Notes: generated from the sequence alone by a model not told the origin. A DNA stretch of 64,000 nucleotides from Omphalotus guepiniiformis (GCA_028554645.1 JAQOOI010000020.1:109501-173500); one strand, 5' to 3'; shown: positions 45,775 to 56,998, numbered from the stretch's first letter. Numbers and translations: made by a program.

Positions 45775-47080
45775 GGTTGTTGCTGTTTGCGAGACCTGTC
45801 CACCAGGAGGCGTGGAGTCCATGATATCCGTTCTTCTTAACTTATTTGATACTAGAGCGTCTCTCATGAAGCTGGTGATAGTCATGATTGACCGCGAAGT
45901 GGCGCATACCGGTGCGTTTAATTTATTCGTATAACGAAATAAACTTACTTCGTGCAGAAAATGAGGCTTTACTTTTCCGCAGCAACAGTACCTGTACCCG
46001 CTTCTTGTCTGCATTTGCGAAGATCCATGGGTACAACTATCTGCGGGGTCTTGTCATGCCTCTTATCAAGTGCATGGAGTCTTTGCCTCCCGGGCGGGTA
46101 CGAGTCGGATCCGGCCAAAGTGGGAGAACAAGATGTCATACAAAACCGAAAGGATATCGCTTTCGTAGCCAAATCGTTCCTTGATAGCATCACAGCTTCC
46201 ACAGAGGCCCTGCCTTCGTGAGTACTCAGAATTTCGGCTTGTCATGATCTAATGATGCCTTCCAGCGCATCTTTCGTGAGATTTGCGTGCACATAGCTAA
46301 GACAGTGTCAGTATTGCGAATCTTTGAAATTTCTATATATTGACAATTATTTACAGTTCCCAGCAGTGGCCGGATGCCAAGTTTGCTGCTCCTGGGGCAT
46401 TTGTGTTTCTTCGGTATGACTAAGTCGCAACAGAATGCTGCTGTTCCTGACTCCACCATAGATTTATTTCCCTTGCGGGAGTCGCTCCTGAAACGATAGA
46501 CCTTGAGATACCGGGAGATGGTCTACGTCGTGGTTTGACTCTCATTGCAAAGATCATTCAAAACCTAACATCGCTCATGTCACACGCTTCTTGAGTGAAT
46601 TCAACGTGAGTCATGCTAATTGCAATATTGGGCATTGTAATTCATTCATTTGACTAGCGATACAATCTGGGCGAAGACGACGACGGCGACGAGCGGTTGG
46701 GCACGACATCTGATGACACCGACATTCTGGTGTTGCATCGTTTCTTCGTTAAGCATGCTGATAAAACAGGAAAAGCGTTGCTCAGTACGCCGAAAGCCTC
46801 TGCAGAAGGTGATACTTCCGCGGTCAATAGCAAGAGAGCTTGGGATCATCTTTGCACATTTCTTGTAGATCTTGGGTCCCCGATGGAAGTCCCAAAGATC
46901 TCTTCTCTAGACAAGAAGAACCATCGCGAATATAAGGAATTGATGGCTAGATGTGCCTATCGATCGACAGAGTCCGTTCAAGACATACTCCTTGTAGCTG
47001 CACCACCCAGGGCAATTAGTGACTGTTTGTGGCAAGCTCATGATGCTGACTCACTGTCGCAGAGGACCAAATTATTGCGT
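45775..47080 (+). pseudogene. RasGAP (neurofibromin/IRA-like) fragment
   Basis: Exon-like pieces in order are: VESMISVLLNLFDTRASLMK; a 46-base intron (45912-45957) into ENEALLFRSNSTCTRFLSAF and HGYNYLRGLVMPLIK; then one frame off YESDPAKVGEQDVIQNRKDI; FREICVHIAK; WPDAKFAAPGAFVFLRF; a 46-base intron and FISLAGVAPETIDLEIPGDG, LIAKIIQNLTSLMSHAS. At 46650-47000 follows ERLGTTSDDTDILVLHRFFV and ELMARCAYRSTESVQDILLV. This covers most of the catalytic GAP domain that speeds Ras GTP hydrolysis, with the FLRF signature present. An extra G in cccgggcggg (about 46095) and two other frame breaks kill it. The arginine-finger part and the rest of the large protein are missing. Confidence 0.82.
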
Positions 47081-47975
47081 CGCTAATTGTCGTTACTTTC
47101 GTGGCGATCTTTCTCCTTCGCGAGTGGATCGCGCAGAATGCGAGACCGGGAGTGTTTGATGACGAAAGAATACCGGTCCCGAACCCTAATCAAGATGTGT
47201 TGCAAGTTCCTCCAGCGGCTCAGGCCCCAGCACCACAGAGACGCAATGCACTTTCTGGTGTGAGAGGAGATGATGATCCCAATGGACCTGCGGAGGTGGC
47301 CGCGCCTAGACAGCGCATGGACGTAAATGCGCGCTTAGCGCTTGCTCAGACACAATTGGAAGCTGTTCGGGCCCTTCACGCTCTAAGAACGGTGGAGCGA
47401 GAGAACAAGGTGTTGAACGAGGATGAAGAATTGGCGAGGGTACAGCGTGCTCAGCGACTGGGGTGGTCGGCTATTGAGTTCGCCCCTCCACAAGGGCAAG
47501 AAATGGAAGAAGAGCTTGATCGAGTCGCAGCGAAAGCCAGGCGAAGGAGCGGCTGAAAAGAAGGAGTTTTGCAAGGCGTTTACATATCGCCAGACAGAGT
47601 GGTGCCAGATGGAGACAGGAGATGGGAAGTCTGCCCGTTCCAGATGGAGCTTTTGAGGGGAAGGGTCAGCAGCAATCTATCCCACAATCTCCGGGCTCTG
47701 CAGCACTCTGTCTTCATCTTCGTCTAACCCAACTCCTCGTTCAAGCGTTTCACCCTCTCCTGCCTTGTTTCCTGATGTCCTACTTGAGCGACCGAACGGA
47801 CCGATACCTTTTTCATTCGTATTCCGTCCGCCTTTGTCTACTGCCACCGACTCTACCCTTGGAAATACGAGTCTTACATCATCTTCTCCCGCTGTGTCCA
47901 GTCCTTCCGCCACTTCTGCACCTGTTATCCAGTCGCATACGTTTTCAATGCCTTTATACGCCTTAGACTCTTAGC
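47081..47975 (+). pseudogene. Probable Doa10/SSM4 (MARCH6-like) E3 ligase fragment
   Basis: Directly after the RasGAP piece the plus strand reads SLIVVTFVAIFLLREWIAQN then ARPGVFDDE, matching the end of a membrane span and the loop after it in Doa10-type ERAD ubiquitin ligases. A Pro/Ala-rich and charged linker follows (NARLALAQTQLEAVRALHAL; EELDRVAAKARRRSG). Another frame continues Ser/Thr/Pro-rich sequence to 47975. The RING-CH domain and later membrane spans are absent. The switch between two unrelated genes at about 47060-47080 has no intergenic space. Confidence 0.55.
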
Positions 47976-48084
47976 TGAGCGGGAGTACGTCTACGCCTTC
48001 ATCGTCAGTTCGTCGTCCACCCCTGCCGAGTACGACAAGTGTCCGGTTGTACAGATTTCTGTCGGCATGAAGTAAGGTGTACCC

Positions 48085-48740
48085 TGGACCAGAAAGATGG
48101 AGTCACTACACAGATAACGAAAAGAAGATCAGCTCACATTTTTTGGGTCTGAATCACCATCCGGAGAGAACGGTTTGGCTTATTCAAGGTCTGCTAATAT
48201 ACCTCGGTTACCAACGGCATACCACAACACATAGCCAGTGCTTATATCCCGGTGCACCCATCCTGCAAGATACATTATAAGGAGACCTGAGTTGCACATC
48301 TGTTAGCCTTGACATTGTAAACCGAACTTCACATTGACAACTCACCGGTGATAGCACCTTGGAGAGCGTTCATGGCGTCGTCGAAGGTTTCTGTATCAGC
48401 CACCTTTACACACACTTCTTCGAATACCACTCGGTATTGAAATTTCGGAGAAAATGTTCGGACACGTTCGCTGTACATCGGTATCCCAGCAAGCGCTATA
48501 GTGGTATCACCTTCGCCATCAAATAATGTTGTGTCTTGTTCAGCTTGATGAGCAACCTGCCTCGACGTCTTCCCTTTACACTCCCACTTTATCGTGAGGA
48601 AATGTTTCTTGTACCAGTTCTCTTCGAGCAAATTTCGGACGAGCTTTCTCTCTCTATCTTTCAATTGTTGGAATTCCGTGGGATCTTCCTGTGAGATGTC
48701 CGCGTCCGCTAATCGAGTTCTGAATTCCAACATGGTATCT
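48085..48740 (-). pseudogene. FunK1 kinase fragment
   Basis: The minus strand gives EENWYKKHFLTIKWECKGKT, ERVRTFSPKFQYRVVFEEVC and FDDAMNALQGAITG (48650-48345). It then crosses an intron into LAGWVHRDISTGYVLWYAVG and NRGILADLE, where a TAA interrupts the expected EYAKPF. The HRD motif is present. The N-terminal leader and the C-lobe beyond PKNV are missing. This is the third FunK1 locus in the window and the only clearly dead one. Confidence 0.82.
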
Positions 48741-50690
48741 TCGAGGGTGTGGAGAACCTTACGGTGAACATTCTTCGTGGATCATTGTCCAAAATATGAG
48801 AAGCAGCGCTAGCAAGTCGGCGTCGGATCTACAATATACAACTTGGGCGCCATTTGCTCTCTCTATTCGTTGAGATATTCAATTGTCTCAATATAAACTC
48901 CAACAGCTGGCAACTGCTATATCGACAGAGTCGCTCTGGGTCACTGGACGATGCAGTCAGAAGTTTCATCCGGTAGGACGACTTGAGGATACAGAGGATA
49001 CACAGACGTGGGACTTGGGTTCGAGAACGGGGGGACCGATCTACCGATGGAGCATCAAGCGCGGGAGTTAGGGATGTACGATCACATCTCTCGAGGAGGT
49101 TGAGTACATTGTATTCATGGTTTATGACGCTGAAAAAGTAGGGGGTGCTCGAGACTTATGCCGGTGAAAGGTTTGTCAAGAGACGAGTTCGAAGGATGAC
49201 AATGTAGAGTATTCGTTGCAATATGCGAAGAATTCATTTTGGTACATATTTTACCAATTGCCTCAGCTAATGCAAGGCGAATCAGCAAGGAAATCGATGC
49301 GTAGCAAGATGCACATACTGATTCACAAAGTCACCATCGACTCTCGTCCTCGTCTTCGTCCTCGTCTTCGTCCTCGTCTTCGTCCTCGTCTTCGTCCTCG
49401 TCACCTTCTCCTACATCCCAGAAGATCAAGGTCACAATGATCGTGGCGATCAAAAGGGCTATAACAATGTCGACCTTGACGATTGTGACGTGAAGAACTT
49501 CCAGTATAGTCAGAGGCGACGTACGTCGGTAGCGCGAAAAAAGGTAATGATACAGCAAAATATGATGCCCATGTAAAACTAAACGATGTCAATTGTAGGA
49601 AATGCTGGGAGAGGCCAAAACGTACATTGACAAGACATCCGTGAACGCATATTTTCATCTCCACAATAATCTCGACACGATCGCCGTTGAATTGCATCAC
49701 CCAATCTCCATGGGCGTTGTTAAAGTTTCCTCCGTCGATCTCAAAGTCGTTAGCACCGTTGAACATGTAAGCCATGGCGATAGAGTGACGAAAGTTGAGG
49801 GTGGTCTAGCGGGTGAGGTGGCGGTGACGATTGACGGTTTGGGCAACGGCGTGCGCAGGCGTTCACTGCAAACACAAACATCATGTTGACATACAACATT
49901 ACAACATACAATGAATTACTCTCTTGAACACACTCGCCAGAGGAATCGCTGTAATAGGTTTCTGTGGGCAAGGTACTGACATTGGTAGCAATCCCAAGTG
50001 ATTTGCGCTCTGCAGCGAATTTGATTACCCGCGAAACCGTACGAATCCTAAGAACGCGTTCAATGGGTTCTTTGCTAGTCAAGACACCAAAATAAGCTGT
50101 ACTCTCAGTGAAACTGTGCTCTGCAGCGCATATAATCAACGCCGTATGGACTCGAAGCTCAGCTCGGGCTCTCATTAGCTCTGTATATCGAATTGTACGA
50201 TATTCTCTTCACCTCTTCTACCATCTACGCTGATTTCGTATCTTGCAGAACGGAGCGGCGTAGCTCGAGGTGGCACGGTTACGTTCAATTTCCAGAACGA
50301 ACCATCGATTTTCCCTTTTTTTGGAACCAAGATGATGATGACGAAGTCTCCCATTATTCGATGTCTTGTCTATCATGTTTACCGCCCGAGCCAAGCTATT
50401 GTTGGGCGATAACAACGGTCTGACGAAAGGTGATGAACGGCGAAGCTCATGGCTCACACTGAAATGGAAGCATACCTCGAAAAGTATTCTGGCGTTATGC
50501 TTTATTTGAAGGAAACGGATGAAAGTGTGTATGGTAGATTGTGTGCGGTCCGTATAATTCTTGATTTCACCTGACTTGTCCCTCACTCTCACTCAACCAA
50601 CATCCTATGCAACTAATCTGGTCTTCAGCCTTGTGCTTGATGAGCTCGCACCATTGCTCTACAGGAGGACGAAATTCTGACAGATTTCTA
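48741..50690. other. No intact gene; a microsatellite and a possible gene scrap
   Basis: A 12-base tandem repeat (tcgtcctcgtct, about five copies) lies at 49343-49403. On the minus strand 49775-49600 reads MAYMFNGANDFEIDGGNFNN then AHGDWVMQFNGD, which resembles the N-terminal GA..F.I.GG.FN motif seen on many mushroom NTPase-type proteins; nothing more of such a gene follows. The rest is featureless. Confidence 0.45.
49343..49403. repeat. Microsatellite, unit tcgtcctcgtct
   Basis: About five head-to-tail copies of a 12-base unit. On the minus strand it reads as alternating Asp-Glu, but without an associated gene this is probably chance. Confidence 0.9.
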
Positions 50691-50696
50691 AGGACG

Positions 50697-50805
50697 CAAC
50701 GCAATGTCGGACCAACGCAACGCAACGTCGGACCGACGCAACGCAACGTTGGACCGACGCTGGACCGACACAACGCAACGTCGGACCAACGTCGGACCGA
50801 CGTCG
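50697..50805. repeat. Minisatellite of caacgcaacgtcggaccgacg-type units
   Basis: Imperfect tandem units built from cgcaacg and tcggacc(g/a)acg, about five copies, leading straight into the AT-rich dispersed repeat copy 2. The partner copy at 42 kb lacks the array, so it expanded at one copy only. Confidence 0.85.
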
Positions 50806-51105
50806 GGCATTTTGTTTCCCGGCCGAGAAAGTTATATAATCTCGATTGAAAAAGGTGAACTTTTCCCAGGCCTTTCACGGCTAATAAACAAAGTGTTTTT
50901 CACGGCAACTTTTTTACATTTCTCAAAGGAAAAACAAGGGGTTTTTTGATATCTTTCTGAGCATGTAAAGAATACATATTATATAATATAAATATACACT
51001 TTCTCAAATAATTTTTTGAAAGAATTTCAGACACTTTCCCAGCAGAAATATTTGTTAGATTTCTAAGTCTTTCCCATACACTTTCTAGGGCTGGAAAGAT
51101 AGGTC
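50800..51105 (+). repeat. AT-rich dispersed repeat, copy 2
   Basis: It opens gtcgggcattttgtttcccggccgagaaa and closes ctttcccatacactttctagggctggaaag, matching the boundaries of 42045-42365. Its right end overlaps the last 14 or so codons of the SPT5-like gene. Confidence 0.65.
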
Positions 51106-53300
51106 CTGGGGCAGTGCTTGAAGAGCGGCATTGCCTGTCGATAGTGATCGCTATTGGGGATTGGAGAGGCCTTGTAGGATGCTTTTAGCTGGAATGGAGA
51201 GTGAGGCCCAGGCGGCCGAAAGTCTACCAACCGACGGAACACTGTAGCCTCTACAATATTGTCGTAGTCAATCCAGACAAGAGTATTAGAGATGTAAGGT
51301 GAATGATCCTCCCACTGCACACAAATACGCAGCCCACTGGGCGAGGTCGAGAGATTGACATCCTTTACTCGTGCGCGGCGCCCTCTGTAAATCCCTCTAA
51401 TGATGAGAACGATTATTTCCCGCCACGGAACCTTGATCGGCATGTAATGAGGATCGGCCAGTGTAGCATCTGCAGGAGCTTTGCCACTAGTCCACTCAAT
51501 TGGTATCGGCGTAACGCAGTTGACATGAATAGAGACAGTCTGTGCCATTAAATGTCAATGTTATTGCTCCAGGAAGCACCACACCCTTACCTTCATATCG
51601 GTGATTTCTTTGTCTGCTAGGACCTGCCGTACGACTGAGACACTTTGAGCATCGGCAGGAGGAGTAGACAATGCAGTCTCCCAGGCAATATGGTCGTGCG
51701 TTACCATCGTTTGAGAAGTACTCTCGGAGTGTTTACCCCGAACTTCCTCAACCCGATACAAGAGCTCAATGAATGGTGAGTCTAAGTCCTTAGGTAGCCC
51801 TACTACCCAAGCTTCAAGGCCCTCCATTTCACCACATGAGACTTTGATGTAGTCTCCCGTGCGGACAACTTTGCGTAAGTGTCGCTTTTCAATCAAGTGT
51901 TCCCCTTCATCACGAGCGTCCGGACCTGTGAAGCGTACAACACAACGGTCGGGAAAAACGTCTTGCACTGTACCAGTCGATAGTGGTGCCTCTACATTGG
52001 CGAGCTTCACAGGCTCCCCAGGCTCGAAGACCCACAAGGGAATACCGAAGGTCGCATGTCTTGCCAGTGGGTGACCGGATCCGCGGAATATTCCACCAAC
52101 TTCAGCGGAAACATGTACATCGCCCCAGCTGACGCTGGTTGTGTTGTACGTCCGCTGAAGGAGACCGTGTCGAAACGTCTGATTGCGACACTTGTATTGG
52201 TGCTCAATTGTGGCGTGTTGCTCGACGTGAGAATAGCCCAACAACATTCGCATTGACGCAGGTGAGAAGAGGGCCTGGGCTGGCCTTTCAGGCTTCTGCT
52301 TGCGCTTTCCTTTCCTACCACCAGCGAGGGACGAGTCTTTGTACGTGCGCAATCTAGGTATCAACAACACGCCTACGGAGTGTACGTTGCCCCCAATCGC
52401 AACATGTTCGTCGTATACTAAGCCCACGTCCCCGCGATACAGCCCGTTCTTAACCTGAACCCAGTCACCAACTTCGGGAGGGGCCTTGAATGGTGGAGCT
52501 ACCCAGTGAAGTGTACGAAGCAAGTCATGGGTTGGAACGCATCTGATGCTACGCAGTGAAGGCAAGTAACGGTTCCAATGGATATCGAATACAGGTTCAC
52601 CGCCGCGCTTGAGCGTTGCTAGATGCAGTCGCAAGAACAGACTGATTTTGCTCGACTGTGCTAGACTCTGCACCTCCACATATACTAGTCCAGTGTGAGA
52701 GCAAGATGCAAAGGCCGACCGCAACTCCTGAACTTCGCTTTTCTGCACAAGGTCCGTCAGCAGTTGATATTCTTCTCCAGGCTAGGTGAACAATTCGTCA
52801 GCACAGGACGCAGCGAGTTGGGGTAGCAACATACCACACATTTGATCTCGAAAAGGGGCCAATCACCAGGAAGAGTGTGTTGAAAGCCAATCATAATCTT
52901 CTCCAAGTCATCGTCTAAGTCGTAGACGTCGCCAGTAATTGGTCTACTCTCGTCTCGTCGGGGTATTCGCGAGTCTACGTATTTCCGGTGGAGCAGATCC
53001 GCAAGCGGCATCGAACCGACCAATTGCTCGTTGTGCTGGTCCTCGTCAACGACGAAATCGTTGTCCACATCTTCATCTTCTGCGACAAGTTATGGTAAGG
53101 TCGATGATCAATTATATGGAAGCAATGCACGCACCTGGCTCGCCCATCCTGCTATTCAGCCTTTCTTCTGGCAGCTCATCATCCGAGTCTCCTGCTTCGA
53201 GATCGAAAAATAGATTCAACAGTCGAGTTCTTTCGTTACCCTACACGGAGTTACTGGCGTAGTGACCTTAAGGGGGACTTTCACGTACTTGTGCGGGCAT
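51063..53300 (-). CDS. SPT5-like NGN/KOW protein, 676 aa
   Basis: Five exons join exactly: 53300-53289, 53240-53135, 53079-52835, 52781-51591 and 51539-51063 (677 codons). The first exon holds only MPAQ. Residues 1-110 are acidic (AGDSDDELPEERL). Then come an NGN-like domain (DWPLFEIKCVPGEEYQLLTD, SAFASCSHTGLVYVEVQSL) and KOW-type folds: GDWVQVKNGLYRGDVGLVYD, GEPVKLANVEAPLSTGTVQD, GDYIKVSCGEMEGLEAWVVG and IIRGIYRGRRARVKDVNLST. In SPT5 these regions bind SPT4 and RNA polymerase II during elongation. Compared with true SPT5 it lacks the long N-terminal region and the C-terminal repeats. Copies of this sort are multicopy in mushroom genomes. The last codons lie in a dispersed repeat, so the C-terminus may be recent. 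Confidence 0.85.
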
Positions 53301-55539
53301 GGTTGATCTGTGTTCAGGAGTCAGTTTATGAATTATGTATTAGGAAGACTTTATGAACGAGAAAGGGCCAGCGCTCATGTCCGTTTTATCTCGCTCGCGC
53401 AACTCACTTTTGACTTTCAGTTTTTAATGCATTGTATTCTACATGCTAGCATATAATTTTGGTGTTGATGGTAGTTCGAGCAAACCAGAAAACTTTTTTC
53501 AAAGTCCGCTTGTGATACTTTGGGTTCGCTCCAACTTGAGATGGGGCTGATCTCGTGGTCTTGTCTGGTCTGGTCACGAGATCAGCCCCATCTCAAGTTG
53601 GAGCGAATTCTTTGCCACTGCACCGACACCGTGTGAATCTTTTCCACTCCTCTTCGCAACCTCCATTCTGTTGAAGCTGGAAGACTGTTCGGTCTTTTTC
53701 CTAGCTTTCTCCAAACAGCCTCTCTCACTAGAGTTATTCTTAGGTGTAACCAGAGTCGCAAAACCTGCAATAATGCCTGTTCAAGTAGCGCTAGCATCCT
53801 CGGTGTTGGTCATCGTCCTCAGAGAACTCGAATAACGGTTGAGCAATGCTCCTCCTGTTGAGGTGAGTCGCTCTCATCATCATAGCAGTCCATATTTCTG
53901 ATTGAGTGTTAAAAGGACGCTATCGGTAATACTACTGGCCCAATCCTAGTCAGTTAGGCCCGCGTGAACGCGTCCTCGACTGACTTTGGATGATGTTCTC
54001 TGTTATTCAACCTCACTATGCCTACCCACCTCTCTCCTGCCACACCCTTCGAGAGCGCATTTTGTACGTCTCGTACGACCTGAATTCGGACGTTCTGGAC
54101 ATCAGCTTTTGAAACGAGCTGGCGAGCATGATGTTAGAGTGGTGGAAGTACCAAGTCTCTTGGATTCTAATTGCGGCGCTGAAGCCGCCAGCTCCAAATT
54201 CCATGTGCCCATCTGCCTCGATTCCTTGTAGGTGACCAGATGCCTTTTACCTGCTGCTGAAATCTGACATTTCTTTCGCATTCTAGATCCTCCTTTTCTT
54301 CGACTGGCTTATTGTACGTAGTTATGCATTTTTTATTCCAGGCTAGTCTGATGTTTTCCGTAGCTTCCGCTCTCAGATGGTGTGAACGTGGTATTATAGA
54401 CGAGGTAGATGCTGGTTCAGGAGCTGACTGCATGCAGAAGGGTTCGTTTTGGGGTGAGGGGAATTCGGGATTCGAGGACAGGAGTAGAGGGGAAACTCAA
54501 AATCGAAAGTCTACCCTCCCTGCCCCCACCGGACAAATGCATTTCGGATCTCGTGGTCCTCTGCCTGTCTCGGCTACACCGAGGGCAAGGTCAAACTTCA
54601 GTCAGCGGATCGTTCCCGGCAGTCGTTTTAACCCTCATGCTCGAGCAGTTGAGGGTGAAGTGGTCCCGTATCATATCGTACATACATATATCCTACAATG
54701 AATTGCCGAATACTTCATGTCAGTGTACAACTGTATGTTAGCTGAACAATACACATGTGTTTCAATAGATGTCGTGCACCATTATAAGCGAAGCAAACAG
54801 AAGATCCTCTGCTGATCTGAGGAACATAGACAATGAGGATGACAATGATACAGAGCACATCTAGATCCGCGCTTCGCGAACGACGTCCGGGATGACGTTA
54901 AACTAACGATAAGCTATGTACGTTTTCGGGCACGTCTCACGTCCATGTACTGAAGAGTTAGCTAGCACGGGACTAACACCTGCACCAGGCCTGTCTACGA
55001 GGCGGTTCAGTGGTTAAATCCATTGAAGTGCATCATTTATCAAAAACCGTGTTAGTCAATTTGGCACTGGGCCGTGTATTATTTCAATAGAAAGAACAGT
55101 GAGCAGTGTTTTATGGTACAGGCGAAGACTTATCGTTTCCTGTAGAGCGCAGCTGGGAATTACGATGCTCTTTTCAAATTGCGCGGCATCGCTGATGCAG
55201 ATGGAATCACTCCCCTGCCTGTCATTGTTACTGTCACTCATTTTTTGAGCAGTCAGGAAGTGCTAGTCACGTTCTTACATCATGGCATGTGGTACGTTCG
55301 TCCAGGTCGATTATTTGATGTGCCATACTGAAGTCTCACCGTGAAGGATCTTCGATACTGAAAGCGGCAATGGAATTTGGAAGTATGGACTGACTATCAT
55401 GTGGTACGTCGCTAGCAGCTGTGGTATATCTCCAAACTCATGTTGGATCAGTGGGGCATCAGCTAATTCCCCTGATCATACAGCAATCTTCAATCAGGAC
55501 TGGATTGGTTTGACCTACTTGAATGCTGCAAGGTTCACT
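53301..55539. other. No gene supported; contains a perfect inverted repeat
   Basis: Upstream of the SPT5-like gene. The 33-bp-arm inverted repeat (53525-53607) is listed separately. Reading frames at 53582-53797 (-), 53986-54231 (+) and 54312-54741 (+) show no family features. The remainder is unremarkable. Confidence 0.5.
53525..53607. repeat. Perfect inverted repeat, 33-bp arms, 17-base loop
   Basis: Left arm 53525-53557 (begins ttcgctccaacttgagatgg) and right arm 53575-53607 are exact reverse complements. The loop is gtcttgtctggtctggt. The structure lies 225 bases upstream of the SPT5-like start codon. Perfect pairing implies recent origin or constraint. Confidence 0.96.
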
Positions 55540-56340
55540 CGTCCGACGAGCAAATGGATCAGGAGATTAACCACCTCCTTAGTGGGAAAGCGGCAATCAT
55601 GGGCACGTCTCATGGTGTTGCCAGTATATTCGCGACTGAACATGGAGAGAGAGTCCAGACGTTAGACGTAGACGGTAGGTGTCTGTGACACTACTGCTTT
55701 TGCTGGACCCACTAACTTCTCAATGCAGGCAGTATGAAGATCAACGCTCTAGTATGTCACATGCTGACACTTATTTCCAGGCGATTGTTTATCGCGACGA
55801 CGGGCTGAAATTCATTGCGACGGGTTCAGACAGTGAGAGTGACACTGTACGCATTTGGGTGGACGACTCCGAGGTATCCCAAGAGGACCTCCGAAAGTAT
55901 TTGCGCAAACTAGCACGATACGTTGCATATGCAGCATTCGCCTTGATATTTCCATTCATAGTTAGCCGCCCCAGCACTATACTCGCTCTATTGGCTTCAA
56001 GCCACACTACATTGGTTGTGCCAGACTTTGATCAAGTTCGGTTTGGATTCGACATCGTCGTCGAAGGCCTTCCATTGGTACTGAATCTCAGCACGGCCTG
56101 TCATGGGTGTAGCTTTGTGCCGGATTCCCAGCAAACTGCGTTGGGGTTGATGTTCGTGATCCGCGAGTTTCGACCAAATCTAGCTCAGGCCCTTCGAGGG
56201 GCTCGTCGTTGCTGGTGTCGTACCCGACCTTCATATGGTGTTATCTGGCCTTGAGCTCATAATCCGTGGTATCTTCAGCATCTCCACACTCAACGAGCCT
56301 CTACTTCTCTCTCGCGTGGAAGAAATGGGGTGGTTGGCTA
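55540..56340 (+). pseudogene. Unknown gene remnant
   Basis: The plus strand at 55553-55673 reads DEQMDQEINHLLSGKAAIMG then HGVASIFATEHGERVQTLDV, ending at a GTAGGT donor. Past a probable intron it continues AIVYRDDGLKFIATGSDSES, VRIWVDDSEVSQEDLRKYLR (55779-55910) and then a hydrophobic stretch with FDIVVEGLPLVLNLS. The frame is open to 56254. The exact splicing is not resolved. It runs up to the duplicated segment at 56357. Family unrecognised; it may be partly intact. Confidence 0.4.
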
Positions 56341-56356
56341 GTGTACGAGCCATTTT

Positions 56357-56998
56357 GCAGATGGCGATGACAATATGAGCGCCTTCATTGTGGAAAGTGA
56401 AGACTGAACCTGCGAAAAGCGATTCAGCATGGATGGAGGTTACTCTTGGCGCTCCAATTGCCACTGGAATCTTTCGCAAGCTAGGTAATTACGACTATGT
56501 ACAGCACGTTCTATTTCAGCCAAGCTGACAACCACTTCATTCAGGTCAGAATGAGCATTTTCGACGAACTGCGCTCTTGGGAACCACTGGAACAAGAGCA
56601 AGGATAATGATGCTCCTTCTGCGCTTCTGCCATTCTCCTTTGAATTCGTGGATGCAGGTGTCAGATTTCCTGATACATCCATCACGTCATTGCCCTGATG
56701 CTCTTAACATCCTTTCTCTACCTCTCCTTCAAGCTGTCGTAACTGACGAGGACGATGGAGAGAGAGACATCGATGACTCTTCGTCGCCAGTAAACCGACT
56801 TCCAGTGCTGGATCCAGACACCTGTACATATGCGCTTTGTTTGGTCAGCGCGAAGATGTCAAACTCAATGACTTCGTTCCGCACCACCTTTCGTTCCGCA
56901 CCACATATGTCGAGGTGGCTTCAGGAACCTGCTGCAACGTTCTCGCTGCCTCATGTTGACCGCGGCTGAGGAGTGGCTGGAAAATCTCATTTCACGCT
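56357..56998 (+). repeat. Duplicated segment, copy 2 (partner 32855-33485)
   Basis: Same orientation and nearly co-linear with the first copy. It carries its own indels, including a short local duplication of cgttccgcaccac near 56875-56900 and loss of a gtggcaaa block near 56828. The coding phrases DYVQHVLFQPS and FVDAGVRFPD occur here too, in broken frames. Confidence 0.92.

Noticed and set aside
45472..46014. A 180-codon minus-strand frame
   Set aside because: It is antisense to the RasGAP remnant, whose motifs are clear on the plus strand.
49331..49558. Minus-strand frame rich in alternating Asp-Glu
   Set aside because: It is only the translation of the tcgtcctcgtct microsatellite; no gene surrounds it.
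54990..55025. tRNA-like phrase (ggttcagtggttaaatcc)
   Set aside because: No acceptor stem, anticodon arm or proper B box could be built around it.
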